64,000 bases of DNA, taken from the NCBI GenBank assembly GCA_009829735.1, contig CM020619.1:1866590-1930589 (forward strand). Reading direction: 5' to 3'. This stretch comes from Pyropia yezoensis. Taxonomy: Eukaryota; Rhodophyta; Bangiophyceae; Bangiales; Bangiaceae. Shown here piece after piece: positions 43,936 to 53,078 of this stretch (the stretch's first letter is position 1; each line of letters starts with the position of its first letter). Made by a program: the position numbers and the translations under genes. The notes under the pieces were generated by a model, which saw nothing but the letters and a program-made list of their open reading frames with translations, ran no database searches and was not told where the DNA came from.

Positions 43936-45876
43936 ATGTCCAGTTCCGAGATTCAAGCTGGGCCCGTGGTTCCGGCGGCGAGCGTTGCGGAGGAGAACTC
44001 GGGTAGTCGCGCCCTTCTCCTGCCTCCGGTTCCTCGGGTGTCGGTGCCGGCGCCGGCTGCTACGGCGGAGACGGATCGGGTTCCCCCGGCTTCTGCGTTG
44101 CACCCGGTCGAGACCCCCCCGGTGGGTCTCCCGGAGATGCTTCTTGGGCAGGACCCTCTGGCGGCCCGGCGTTACTCCACGGTGGTCGGCAACGCCGGCG
44201 CGGCCCAGTGCCAGCAGGATTGCATGGACCTCTGGCGCAAGGAACTCCAGCGCGGGGTCTTGACCGAGATGGACAAGGCACGTCTTCATACGGCGGACCA
44301 GATGCGCCTGGCACAAGACCGCTCCCAGAGCTTCTCGGGTTCCTCTTGGGTTGCTCGTCTGGAGGATCTCCCCTTCGCACTGGTACTGGATCTACCCTTG
44401 ACCGAGCGTCGCGTGTCCGCGTCCGTTCTCCGGTGGCCGGAGGAGGAAGGGTACGTCTACCGGGCGCTCAAGGTCTGGGACGAGGCGCTCAAGGGGTCGG
44501 GAAGCTTGAACTGCGACCCCCGTCCAAGCATGGTCGCTCTGGAGCCGCCTTTCTTGACCCGGAAATACTCCAAGTTGTCGCCGGCACGGGAGCAGGGTGA
44601 GCGACGCGGGCGTCAGCGTGACTTCCTTGTGAGCTGCAACCACCAGGAGTTCTGGAAGCTGGACAAGGCTAACCGGGCGGCATACTACCCCAAGGTCATC
44701 CCGCAGCAGCAGGAAGTCGAGATCCCGGTCGGGTTTGCTCCTTCCAGCATCCCTTGCACCTGGTACTTCTTGGACGCCTTGACTCAGGCGTCGATCAAGG
44801 GCTTCTTCCACTCAATCCCGTACATGATGTACACGTCCGAGATGACAGTCTTGGCGGCCAACCACTGGCTTCATGAGGTCTTGGTGTCCAACCGGCTTTG
44901 GTTTCTCCCTGACCTCCTGATGGTCTGGATTGTCGACAAGTTGACCGTCGACTTCCTGTGCAGCCAGGACGAGGAGTACAAGGAGCTCTTCCAGGCGATG
45001 ATCGACTTCCGGCGTCTGGTGCCGGTGCATGACCGGAACTTCTTGAACGCGATTGCCGACCAGAACCGCCCGCGTCGGGATGGCTTCGGTTGGGCGCAGG
45101 TGGTCTACCAGTCTTCTCCGGCCAAGGTGCAGCTGGCGACGCCGCTTCCGGCGTGGCCGCAGCTAGGTAGCTTTCCTGCTCCGGCCGCCCTTGATCTTCT
45201 GCCAGTTGGGCCGCCGGTGCAGGAGTCGGGATGGGCCGCGGCGGTCGGTCGGGCGTCTGCGGCGGCTCCGCTTCCTCTTGTTGCCCCTGTCGCCCCGGTC
45301 GCCTCGGTCGCCTCGCCTGAACCGTCACCGGCGCGTCCGCGCCCTGTTCCGGCTGTGCCGGTACTTCAAGCTCCTCCGGCACCGCGCTTGTCTGCGGCGA
45401 GTCTGGGAGTGGCCGTGCGGTCGCCGACTACTCCGGCCGCTCTACCCCGGACGCCTTCTTCCAACGCAGGCGGCGCTGTGCCTCCGCTGGAGTTGGGCAC
45501 TCCGGTCTCGGGGGCCGTTGTGGACCGTCCGGTAGTGTCATCCTCAGGCCGGTTCGAGATTCCGGCGCCGACTCTGCGCCTTACCCGCTTCCGGGTGCCT
45601 GACTGGTACCTGAACCAAGGTGGTCCAACATGCGACCAGTACGACGTCGGTATGATTGAAGACCAGCTGGGTCGTCTTCCGGTGCAGGTTGAAGGCGTCG
45701 GGTCTTCTCTGGTGCTGGGCACTTACGCCAGTGTCTTGAACGACGTGGTCGACCGGGTGTTTGCTTGCGCGGACAGCGGCCAGATGTCGAACAACCCGGT
45801 GGTTGGCGAACTTCTGGCGACCTTGACGCGGCATGGCTTGGCCCAGCAGTGGTCAGAGACCTTCACGGGCTTCTAG
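43936..45876 (+). CDS. Extra retroelement ORF on the strand opposite to gag-pol
   Basis: The 646-aa frame lies between the end of pol and the 3' LTR and reads opposite to gag-pol. The Met at 43936 starts MSSSEIQAGPVVPAAS. Residues about 90-390 have balanced, globular-looking composition (SWVARLEDLPFALVLDLPL, YLKVIPQQ-like and TWYFLDALTQASIKGFFHS segments, LLMVWIVDKLTVDFLCSQDE). A Pro/Ala linker follows at about 390-540, then a compact C-terminal part (FRVPDWYLNQGGPTCDQYD, SVLNDVVDRVFACADSG). I recognise no domain. Antisense or extra ORFs between pol and the 3' LTR are known in some plant Tat-type Ty3/gypsy elements, but similarity to those cannot be judged here. It appears uninterrupted. Confidence 0.65.
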   Translation: MSSSEIQAGPVVPAASVAEENSGSRALLLPPVPRVSVPAPAATAETDRVPPASALHPVETPPVGLPEMLLGQDPLAARRYSTVVGNAGAAQCQQDCMDLWRKELQRGVLTEMDKARLHTADQMRLAQDRSQSFSGSSWVARLEDLPFALVLDLPLTERRVSASVLRWPEEEGYVYRALKVWDEALKGSGSLNCDPRPSMVALEPPFLTRKYSKLSPAREQGERRGRQRDFLVSCNHQEFWKLDKANRAAYYPKVIPQQQEVEIPVGFAPSSIPCTWYFLDALTQASIKGFFHSIPYMMYTSEMTVLAANHWLHEVLVSNRLWFLPDLLMVWIVDKLTVDFLCSQDEEYKELFQAMIDFRRLVPVHDRNFLNAIADQNRPRRDGFGWAQVVYQSSPAKVQLATPLPAWPQLGSFPAPAALDLLPVGPPVQESGWAAAVGRASAAAPLPLVAPVAPVASVASPEPSPARPRPVPAVPVLQAPPAPRLSAASLGVAVRSPTTPAALPRTPSSNAGGAVPPLELGTPVSGAVVDRPVVSSSGRFEIPAPTLRLTRFRVPDWYLNQGGPTCDQYDVGMIEDQLGRLPVQVEGVGSSLVLGTYASVLNDVVDRVFACADSGQMSNNPVVGELLATLTRHGLAQQWSETFTGF

Positions 45877-46207
45877 CGGCGCCGACGGACATATCTGGAT
45901 GAGCGGGAGCCACCGGCAACTACTGGTACTACTCCGATGGTGTCGTACCGGGATGCGCCGCGTCCACCGCACTACGTCATCCCGTCTTCCTCCGGTTCCC
46001 GTCGTACCGCGGAGGCAACGCCGGAGGACACTCCCGCGGCTCAGCGTCCGCGCCGGGAGTAGTAGTTGGATGCAAGGAGGGTGAGGGTCTTGGGAGAAGC
46101 GAGGAGGGAGGAGGCGGAGAGAAGGGTTGCTCGAGCGGGTGCTTGTTTTCCTTGATTGCTCCATGTTTGCATTGCGTGTTCTCCTTGATATACCCGTTCC
46201 CTTCTTC

Positions 46208-49200
46208 TCAATCCTCTTGTTCCGCATCCGTTGCGGGTGAGCTCGTCTCGTCCCGAGGGTCTTGGTTGGCCCCGTCCTCTTGGTCCTCCTCCGTGTCCGA
46301 CTCCAGAATCTTGCCGGCTCTGGCCATTGGAGTGCCCTCAATCCCGTTCCGTCGCGTGTAGGCACAGACGTCCGCGATGGGTAGCCGGTTTGAGGGTTCC
46401 CATGTATCATCTGCCGGGTTAAAACCGAACCAGCGTACTCGCAGATACAGGCGTCCATCTCTCCAGGCATGGTCGACAAACTTGACGTAGGCATACTCCC
46501 GGCCTTCTTCTGGGGATAGCCAGGGTATCGCAGTCCGCTTGCGCCGGGTCAAGTCCCGCTGGCTTGGCGGTGGAGCTCGGGTGACATGGTCGCTGCTCAC
46601 CCGGTACGGAGAGCCATCCACGTCTAGAAGGAAGGTCCAGCCATCCGTATTGAGAATCTCATAAGGTCCATCCGTCTTAGAGTCCAGCTTCCCCCGGGTC
46701 TTGCTATGGTTGTCCACAAAAACCCAGTCGCCACCACCCAGTTCCTTGTTCTTTTCCCGGACACCCTTGTCATAGTCCCGCTTGTATCGCTCCTGGGTCT
46801 TTGAGATTGACTCCTTGACTCTTGGGAGCAGGAGCTTTAGTTGTTCCAGGAACTCATCCTTTGCCTTGGGACCTGACTTCAGTGCAGGCTGGAGACCATC
46901 CGGTATTCTTTCCAGGGAGAAGTTGGTCAGCCGCCTTGGGGTGACAAAGTCGAGTGGAGCGACTCCCGTTGTCCGGTGAACTCGGGAGTTGTAGGCTAGA
47001 GTGAGGACAGCCAGGAGCTCGTCCCAGTCTTCTTGGTGCTCCTCCACGTAGTGCCGTAGCATGTCCACTAGGGTCCGGTTGAATCGTTCCACCTGGCCGT
47101 TCGTTTGAGGGTGGTACGTCGTGGTGTACAAGTTCTTGATGCCCATCAGGTCACAGACTCCTTGGAAGAACAGGGATGCAAACTGGGGACCGTTGTCGGT
47201 TAAGACGGAGTCTGGAGGGCCATAGGCAGCTATCCAGTACTCGCAGAAGGCTGACGTGACATCCAGAGCCGTGATGGTCCTCAGCGGGATTGCTCGAGTG
47301 AACTTGGAGAACCGGTCACAAATGATGAGCAGGTATATGTTGCCACTGGATGTTTCAGGTAGGGGCCCCAGGATGTCCATGCTTAAGCTTGCAAAGGGCT
47401 CCGCCGCAGGGAATAGGCGTAGCTTAGAAGTCTTCTTCCTCTGGGACAACCGGTTCCTTGCACAAGAAATACAAGCCTCCAGGCACTTATGGACGTCACT
47501 GGCCATGGTTTCCCAGTAATAATGTCGTCTCATGGAAGCATACATCCGATTGATACCAGGATGTCCGGCCTGGGGAGACGAGTGCTCCAGGCGTAGGATG
47601 TCAGCTCGTAGACTTCGGGGTACGTAAACTTGAGTTGCCCCATCGAAGGGTGACACCCGTACCAGGAGTCCGTCTGTAGACTCGGAGAAGCGACTGTTCC
47701 GGTTCAGGTCCATTTGGTGGCGAAGCTCCAAGCATTGAGGGTCCGTCAATTGTGCCTCCAGCATCCGGTGAATGGTTACCGGTTGATGAGCGTCAGGTGT
47801 CTCGTACAGGGGAGCGTGCCAGCCACGTCCGACATTCGGGAGGATAAAGCAAGGTATTTCCTCCGGGATAGGACCGGTATCGGCTGCGGGGGTCTCCAGC
47901 CTGGACATGGTGTCGGCGCAGTGGTGCTCCCTCCCTGCTCTGGTGCACACCTTGTACTTGAACTCCGAAAGGCGTAGGCGCCACCGGGCGACCCTTCCTT
48001 GACTGCTGTCCATGCATAGCAGCCACCTTAGACTGGCGTGGTCCGTCCGGATGAGGAACTCTTGTCCTTCAAGATATGGACGTAACAGGAAGCAAGCCCA
48101 GACGACCGCCAAGCACTCGCGCTCGGTCGTGGAATAGTTCTTCTCGGCTGGAGACAAGACGCGACTGTAGTAGCCTATCGGGAGGAAGTGCCCATCAGGT
48201 TGCTGCTGGAGTAGTGAGCACCCCACCTGGACGCCACAGGCATCAGTCTCCAGAACAAACTGGCCCTCCCGCTTGGGTAACGCCAGTACTGGAGTGGTGG
48301 TCAGGCGCTTCTTGAGCTCTTCGAAGGCTGCTGTCTGCTTCTCGTCGAACACCGGGAGTTGTGCTGGAAGCTTCTTGCTAGTAAGCTTGGTCAAGGGCCG
48401 GGCAATCAGAGCGTAGTCCCGTACGAACCGGCGGTAGACGTTGCACATACCCAGGAAGCTCTTGAGTTCCGTCTGGGTTTTAGGTTGCCGTGCATGCCGG
48501 AGGGCCTTGATGTTCTTCTCATTGACTCGGAGCTCCCCCGGACTCAGCACGTGCCCCAGGTACTCCACCTCAGTCTCAAGCAGGTGGCACTTCTCGGCCT
48601 TGAGGGTAACTCCAGCCTTGGACAGGAGGGCCAGGACTTCTCGAAGGTGCTCCAGGTGTTCCGCTGGGGTCTTGGAGAAAACGATGATGTCGTCCAGGTA
48701 GACCAAACATGTTCTCCACCTTAGCCCCGACAGGATGATGTCGATGGCTCTCTGGAAGGTTGCCGGAGCATTAGTGAGACCAAAAGGGAGACGCTTGCAC
48801 CGGAATAGTCCCATGTGGCACGTGAAGGTAGTCTTGTCCTTGTCCTCATCAGCCAGAGGGATCTGCCAGTAACCGGCATTACAATCCAGTGTCGAGAAGA
48901 GGGTGGCATCACCAAGAAAGTCGAGGCAATCATCCATCCGGGGTATCGGGTATACATCCTTGACTGTCATCTCGTTCAGGCGTCTGTAGTCAACGCAGAA
49001 ACGGAAGTGACCGCCAGGTTTCGGGACGACTACCACCGGGAAAGCCCACTCGCCATCAGACGGCTCGATAACATCCATCTTGAGCATCTTGTTAACCTGC
49101 TTCTCAATCTCATCCCGGCGATGAGATCCAGCCCGGTATGGTTGCATGTGCACTGGTTTGGCATCTGGCTTGAGTTGAATCCGGTGTAGGGTGGCGTCCA

Positions 49201-50167
49201 TCTTGCCCAGCTCTCCGGACCACAGGTGCCGATATTCCTGGAGAAGCTTCTCCAGTGCCTCCTTCAAGTCGGGAGGGACGTTTTCTTGGTTGACCTTCGG
49301 CATCCCGGGCGGTGCTTGTTCGGGCTTCGGAGTAGTACGGCCAGCCTGCTCTTGTTCCGGAGATACGTCTAAGGCCGTCAAGTTGGATGCCAGCTCTTGT
49401 TGCAGGTTGAAGAGGTCTTCCTTGCTCATGGCGCGGGCGGACCCCCGGTAAGGCTCTGCTGTACCAACTCGAGTGCCCTTGGCGAGGGTTATTGGCTTCC
49501 GGCTCACGTTGACGATCAGCACCGAGAACGGGGTGTGCCTCTCCACCTTCTTGTGATGTCCGTGGGCTAGGTATAATCGGTGTTTCGCCAGAAATTCCTT
49601 GCGTCCGTAGATCAGGCATTGACCTGCAGTCCGGGTCGTGACTTGAACCTTGGTCTCCGAGCGAGGAGGTAGGAGCACCGGTTTGATGAGGGTCAAGGTA
49701 GAGGGTGGGATGCGTTCCTTCTGGTTCTTGGCCACACGAACCTTGGTGTCTAGGTGCTCCAGCACTGGTGACACAAACCCATGGTTGAACTGCACCTTTC
49801 CTTCTCCGGGTAGGATGCTCTTGACATGCTGCTTCTGGAAGTCCCAGCCTAGGATGAGGGGGACTGATAAGGTCTTGACTACTAGAAAGGGAAAAAGCAT
49901 TGGTTCATTGTTGACATAGATGGCGACGGGAAGACGGCCAAGCGGTCGTAGGGTTTGACCTGATGCGTCTACAATATGGGTTCTGGTAGGCGCTCTCCAG
50001 GCATGTCGACGCCAGCCCGGAGGTAACAGGTTCTCAGTGATGACGCTTGGTCCGGCTCCCGTGTCGACCACCGGCGTAACAGCTTGGGGGAGGCTATCCC
50101 CCACACGCATACGAGCATTAATCTTGAGGTTTTCCTTACGCAGGACGAGCAAGGTCCCCTTGAACAA
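46208..50167 (-). CDS. pol: Ty3/gypsy Pol: protease, RT, RNase H, integrase, chromodomain (copy A)
   Basis: This is one open frame of 1319 aa. The parts in order are: retropepsin (VVDTGAGPSVI), RT (AFPVVVVPKPGG, FCVDYRRLN, YLDDIIVF), RNase H (LETDACGVQVG, RTDHASLRWLL), integrase zinc region (HPGINRMYASMRRHYYW, then CISCARNR), the integrase core with its Asp/Asp/Glu set (SMDILGPLP, LTDNGPQFAS, NGQVERFNRT) and a C-terminal chromodomain (GRLYLRVRWFGFNPADDTWEP). The chromodomain marks it as a chromovirus; in that group it is thought to guide insertion to particular chromatin. It looks whole. Confidence 0.95.
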   Translation of the reverse strand: MFKGTLLVLRKENLKINARMRVGDSLPQAVTPVVDTGAGPSVITENLLPPGWRRHAWRAPTRTHIVDASGQTLRPLGRLPVAIYVNNEPMLFPFLVVKTLSVPLILGWDFQKQHVKSILPGEGKVQFNHGFVSPVLEHLDTKVRVAKNQKERIPPSTLTLIKPVLLPPRSETKVQVTTRTAGQCLIYGRKEFLAKHRLYLAHGHHKKVERHTPFSVLIVNVSRKPITLAKGTRVGTAEPYRGSARAMSKEDLFNLQQELASNLTALDVSPEQEQAGRTTPKPEQAPPGMPKVNQENVPPDLKEALEKLLQEYRHLWSGELGKMDATLHRIQLKPDAKPVHMQPYRAGSHRRDEIEKQVNKMLKMDVIEPSDGEWAFPVVVVPKPGGHFRFCVDYRRLNEMTVKDVYPIPRMDDCLDFLGDATLFSTLDCNAGYWQIPLADEDKDKTTFTCHMGLFRCKRLPFGLTNAPATFQRAIDIILSGLRWRTCLVYLDDIIVFSKTPAEHLEHLREVLALLSKAGVTLKAEKCHLLETEVEYLGHVLSPGELRVNEKNIKALRHARQPKTQTELKSFLGMCNVYRRFVRDYALIARPLTKLTSKKLPAQLPVFDEKQTAAFEELKKRLTTTPVLALPKREGQFVLETDACGVQVGCSLLQQQPDGHFLPIGYYSRVLSPAEKNYSTTERECLAVVWACFLLRPYLEGQEFLIRTDHASLRWLLCMDSSQGRVARWRLRLSEFKYKVCTRAGREHHCADTMSRLETPAADTGPIPEEIPCFILPNVGRGWHAPLYETPDAHQPVTIHRMLEAQLTDPQCLELRHQMDLNRNSRFSESTDGLLVRVSPFDGATQVYVPRSLRADILRLEHSSPQAGHPGINRMYASMRRHYYWETMASDVHKCLEACISCARNRLSQRKKTSKLRLFPAAEPFASLSMDILGPLPETSSGNIYLLIICDRFSKFTRAIPLRTITALDVTSAFCEYWIAAYGPPDSVLTDNGPQFASLFFQGVCDLMGIKNLYTTTYHPQTNGQVERFNRTLVDMLRHYVEEHQEDWDELLAVLTLAYNSRVHRTTGVAPLDFVTPRRLTNFSLERIPDGLQPALKSGPKAKDEFLEQLKLLLPRVKESISKTQERYKRDYDKGVREKNKELGGGDWVFVDNHSKTRGKLDSKTDGPYEILNTDGWTFLLDVDGSPYRVSSDHVTRAPPPSQRDLTRRKRTAIPWLSPEEGREYAYVKFVDHAWRDGRLYLRVRWFGFNPADDTWEPSNRLPIADVCAYTRRNGIEGTPMARAGKILESDTEEDQEDGANQDPRDETSSPATDAEQED

Positions 50168-50295
50168 ACAGGGTGTCCAGGCGGCTACCGGTTGAGCAGG
50201 TAACTGCCGTCCTTTCTCCCGGCACGCAAGGGGAGAACAGGTAGAAGTACCCTGCCGTTGGAGATTCGGGAAGACACTTGGGGAGAGTGCCTGCC

Positions 50296-52060
50296 CTACT
50301 CGTTTCCCGGGTCCGAGGAGTCCTTAGAGGTTTCGGTCTCCAGGTCAAAGTCCGTAGGAGCTTCCCTTGCCAGAGCCTCCGTGATGCTCTGTAAGGTTGC
50401 CACTCGGATGGCATGTACCTGTGCCTTGTCCATCTTGGAGGGTGCCCGCCGGTCAGCCCAGTTGACCGCCTTTGCAAACACCAATCCTTGACGCTTGAGT
50501 TTCTCCTGGAGATCCTTGGGAATGGTCGGGCACTGGTAGGACATATGATCCTCCTTCTGGCACAGCCAGCAAGACCGGAATCGCTGGTTCCTGATCTGCT
50601 TGGGGGCGACCAGGGAAGGTTGCTCCTTAGAAACGAAGCCGCCCCACTTGTCCCTTGACTCCGTGGGTGAGGCCTCGCCAACTGCGAGTACCGGTACAGG
50701 GTTATCACCTCCCTTATACTTGTCGGGTCCGGGACGAACTCGCGACAACGGCTTGGGAGTTGATACCATAGGAGCCTGGAGGGCCTTGGCTTGCCGGTGC
50801 TTGCCCTGGGTGTAGGCCATCAACTGCTGGAAGGTATGTTCTTGATGTTCCTGGTTGTAGTTCCCCGCATCCACTTGAAGATATTCAGGAAGCCCCTCCG
50901 AGAAGATCATCTTGAGCCTGTCCTCAGGGTAAACGTTGCCACAAGCATCGCTCATCTCCCGGACACGACGGGCGAACGCCTCTGGAGTCTCTTGTCTCTC
51001 CATGGTTGCCCGGTTCAGCCTACCGACTGCCTTACGCAGGGAGTCCGCGTCTGCGTAGTTGGACAGGAGCCAGTTGACCGCCTCCGGATAACTCGCGACG
51101 GTACGTCCAACAATGTGCCCGGCAGAGTCTGGTAGAACCTGTGCAAACCGCTGTTCCGCTTCTCCGGTCATGAAGTTAATCAGGAGATAGAGAGCCTTGC
51201 CCTCGGACACATCGTTGTCATTGCATGCCTTGACAAACCGGCGCAGGAAGGCAAAGATAAGCGCCGGTCTCTTCCCGGAAAACTTAGGATGTCCCCCAAA
51301 GCTCGGCTGCATTCGCCGGCTCAGGGATGCCATCTTCTTGGCCATCTTCCGGGTGTAACCTTGGTCTTGGTTCTCCAGCCGGTAGTTACCCCAATACGTG
51401 ACCTTGTTCAGGGTGGCATCTCCCACTTGGTGGGCAGGGAAGTCGAACTCGACTAGCCTGCGCCGGGTAGGACCGGGAGATGCATCCCAGTCATATCCCT
51501 CCTCAGAGCTGGAGGAACTGGTCTCGCTGGTGCTAGAGCGACGGCGACGACGCCGACGCCTACGGCTGCTCCGGTTACCGGTCTTGGAGCTCCCCGCCCC
51601 ATAGGACGCAAGGGGAGGAAAAGCTTGGCCGGTCCCAGGAGTCGAAGTCTCAGGAAGACCCGTAGAACCAGTCATAGCGGTGCCTCTGGCACTGCCAGTG
51701 CCCACAGGAAGAGGTGTATACACCCAGCTGCCATGTGTGGGTCCAGGAGTAAACACACCAGGGGCTATCCCTGGAGGTTGAAGAGAGTAGAACCGACAGG
51801 AGGGAGACGTCTGCTGCGAGCGGACTCGAACGCCGTTGACCCCGGGGTGGCTCCCACAGGAGGAACAGCCGGAGGAACGGGAGCAGGCGGTACTTGGCCG
51901 CCTGTAGACTCCAGTCCACTACCGGATGTCACGCCCAGGTCTGCTTCACCCGTAGGGAGAACGCCGGGTTGGGCACCGTCCCCCGCGGTGACCAGGGATG
52001 CGTCAAGGGACGCGGGGTCTACCCCTTCGGGCACCGTCGTGCCAGGGAGGGTAGCCATGT
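50296..52060 (-). pseudogene. gag: Ty3/gypsy Gag (copy A)
   Basis: The probable start (MATLPGTTVPEG) lies about 190 bp inside the PBS. A Pro/Thr/Gly-rich N-terminal region and an Arg/Ser-rich segment precede the capsid-like core (FLRRFVKACNDNDVSEG, INFMTGEAEQRF, FARRVREMSDACGNVYPED). A CCHC zinc knuckle (CWLCQKEDHMSYQC) and an acidic tail follow. Compared with copy B it carries about one break. Confidence 0.85.
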
Positions 52061-52245
52061 TGGTCTCTTGACAGCCACAGTCCAGTTGCCTGCGTGTCCA
52101 AAGATCGCAAGACCACAAGAGAGGGGTTGGAGAGCCAGGAATGGGGTTCCCGTGAACGGGTGCAAATAATTCCCAAACCACAGAAAAAGACAGAACAGGA
52201 ACAACGCAACCGCTGCTCCCAAATGTCTCTTCTCAAACACTCCAT

Positions 52246-52263
52246 TCCCCTGCTGCTCCACCA
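52246..52263 (-). other. Primer-binding site (copy A)
   Basis: The plus strand reads tcccctgctgctccacca, 4 bp from the LTR. It is identical to the PBS at 4772-4789 and 57924-57941. Confidence 0.8.
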
Positions 52264-52267
52264 AATA

Positions 52268-52578
52268 TGTGGTATAAAACTCAATCCTCTCGGACACGTG
52301 TCAATATCCCTCGGGGAAAGGGACAGGTAACGCAGAAAGGGGAACTACGAGAATGGTATGCCTGTTGCCTCACGTGCCTGCTCGCAGAGCAAACAGATAC
52401 GCACGGTAGTGCACACGGGGAAGAGGAAAGCAAACGCGCAGTTGTCTTTTTCCTGAGGGCGCGGGCCGAAGGCGCCTCGCTGTCCTCTTAACGTGCATCT
52501 GGGGAACCCCCGGCACGTTGGCCCGGTAGCCCCCCATAACCCCGAGTGGCCCCGACCCGAGTCTAACTCGTCAGGTCG
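52268..52578 (-). repeat. Partial 5' LTR of copy A, cut by the gap
   Basis: This matches the first 311 or so bases of the 571-bp LTR, then runs into Ns. Confidence 0.9.
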
Positions 52579-53078
52579 NNNNNNNNNNNNNNNNNNNNNN
52601 NNNNNNNNNNNNNNNNNNNNNNNNNNNNNNNNNNNNNNNNNNNNNNNNNNNNNNNNNNNNNNNNNNNNNNNNNNNNNNNNNNNNNNNNNNNNNNNNNNNN
52701 NNNNNNNNNNNNNNNNNNNNNNNNNNNNNNNNNNNNNNNNNNNNNNNNNNNNNNNNNNNNNNNNNNNNNNNNNNNNNNNNNNNNNNNNNNNNNNNNNNNN
52801 NNNNNNNNNNNNNNNNNNNNNNNNNNNNNNNNNNNNNNNNNNNNNNNNNNNNNNNNNNNNNNNNNNNNNNNNNNNNNNNNNNNNNNNNNNNNNNNNNNNN
52901 NNNNNNNNNNNNNNNNNNNNNNNNNNNNNNNNNNNNNNNNNNNNNNNNNNNNNNNNNNNNNNNNNNNNNNNNNNNNNNNNNNNNNNNNNNNNNNNNNNNN
53001 NNNNNNNNNNNNNNNNNNNNNNNNNNNNNNNNNNNNNNNNNNNNNNNNNNNNNNNNNNNNNNNNNNNNNNNNNNNNNN
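52579..53078. other. Assembly gap (500 N)
   Basis: Exactly 500 Ns, the usual placeholder for a gap of unknown size. The sequence resumes inside pol at the equivalent of 47399. A true head-to-tail arrangement would need about 3.9 kb here. Confidence 0.98.

Larger units (their letters stand above)
43176..52578 (-). mobile_element. Young Ty3/gypsy chromovirus, copy A (5' LTR cut by assembly gap)
   Basis: The minus-strand element has, in sense order, a partial 5' LTR (52578-52268), PBS (52263-52246), gag (about 52060-50296), pol (50167-46208) with a C-terminal chromodomain, an extra ORF on the opposite strand (43936-45876), a polypurine tract next to the LTR, and the 3' LTR (43746-43176). If the 5' LTR were complete, one element would be about 9.66 kb. 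The two complete LTRs of the locus (here and at 57946) differ at about one base in 571, so the insertion is very recent. Copy A looks almost whole, with about one break in gag, while pol is open. The 5-bp target duplication supports a single insertion event. Confidence 0.93.
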
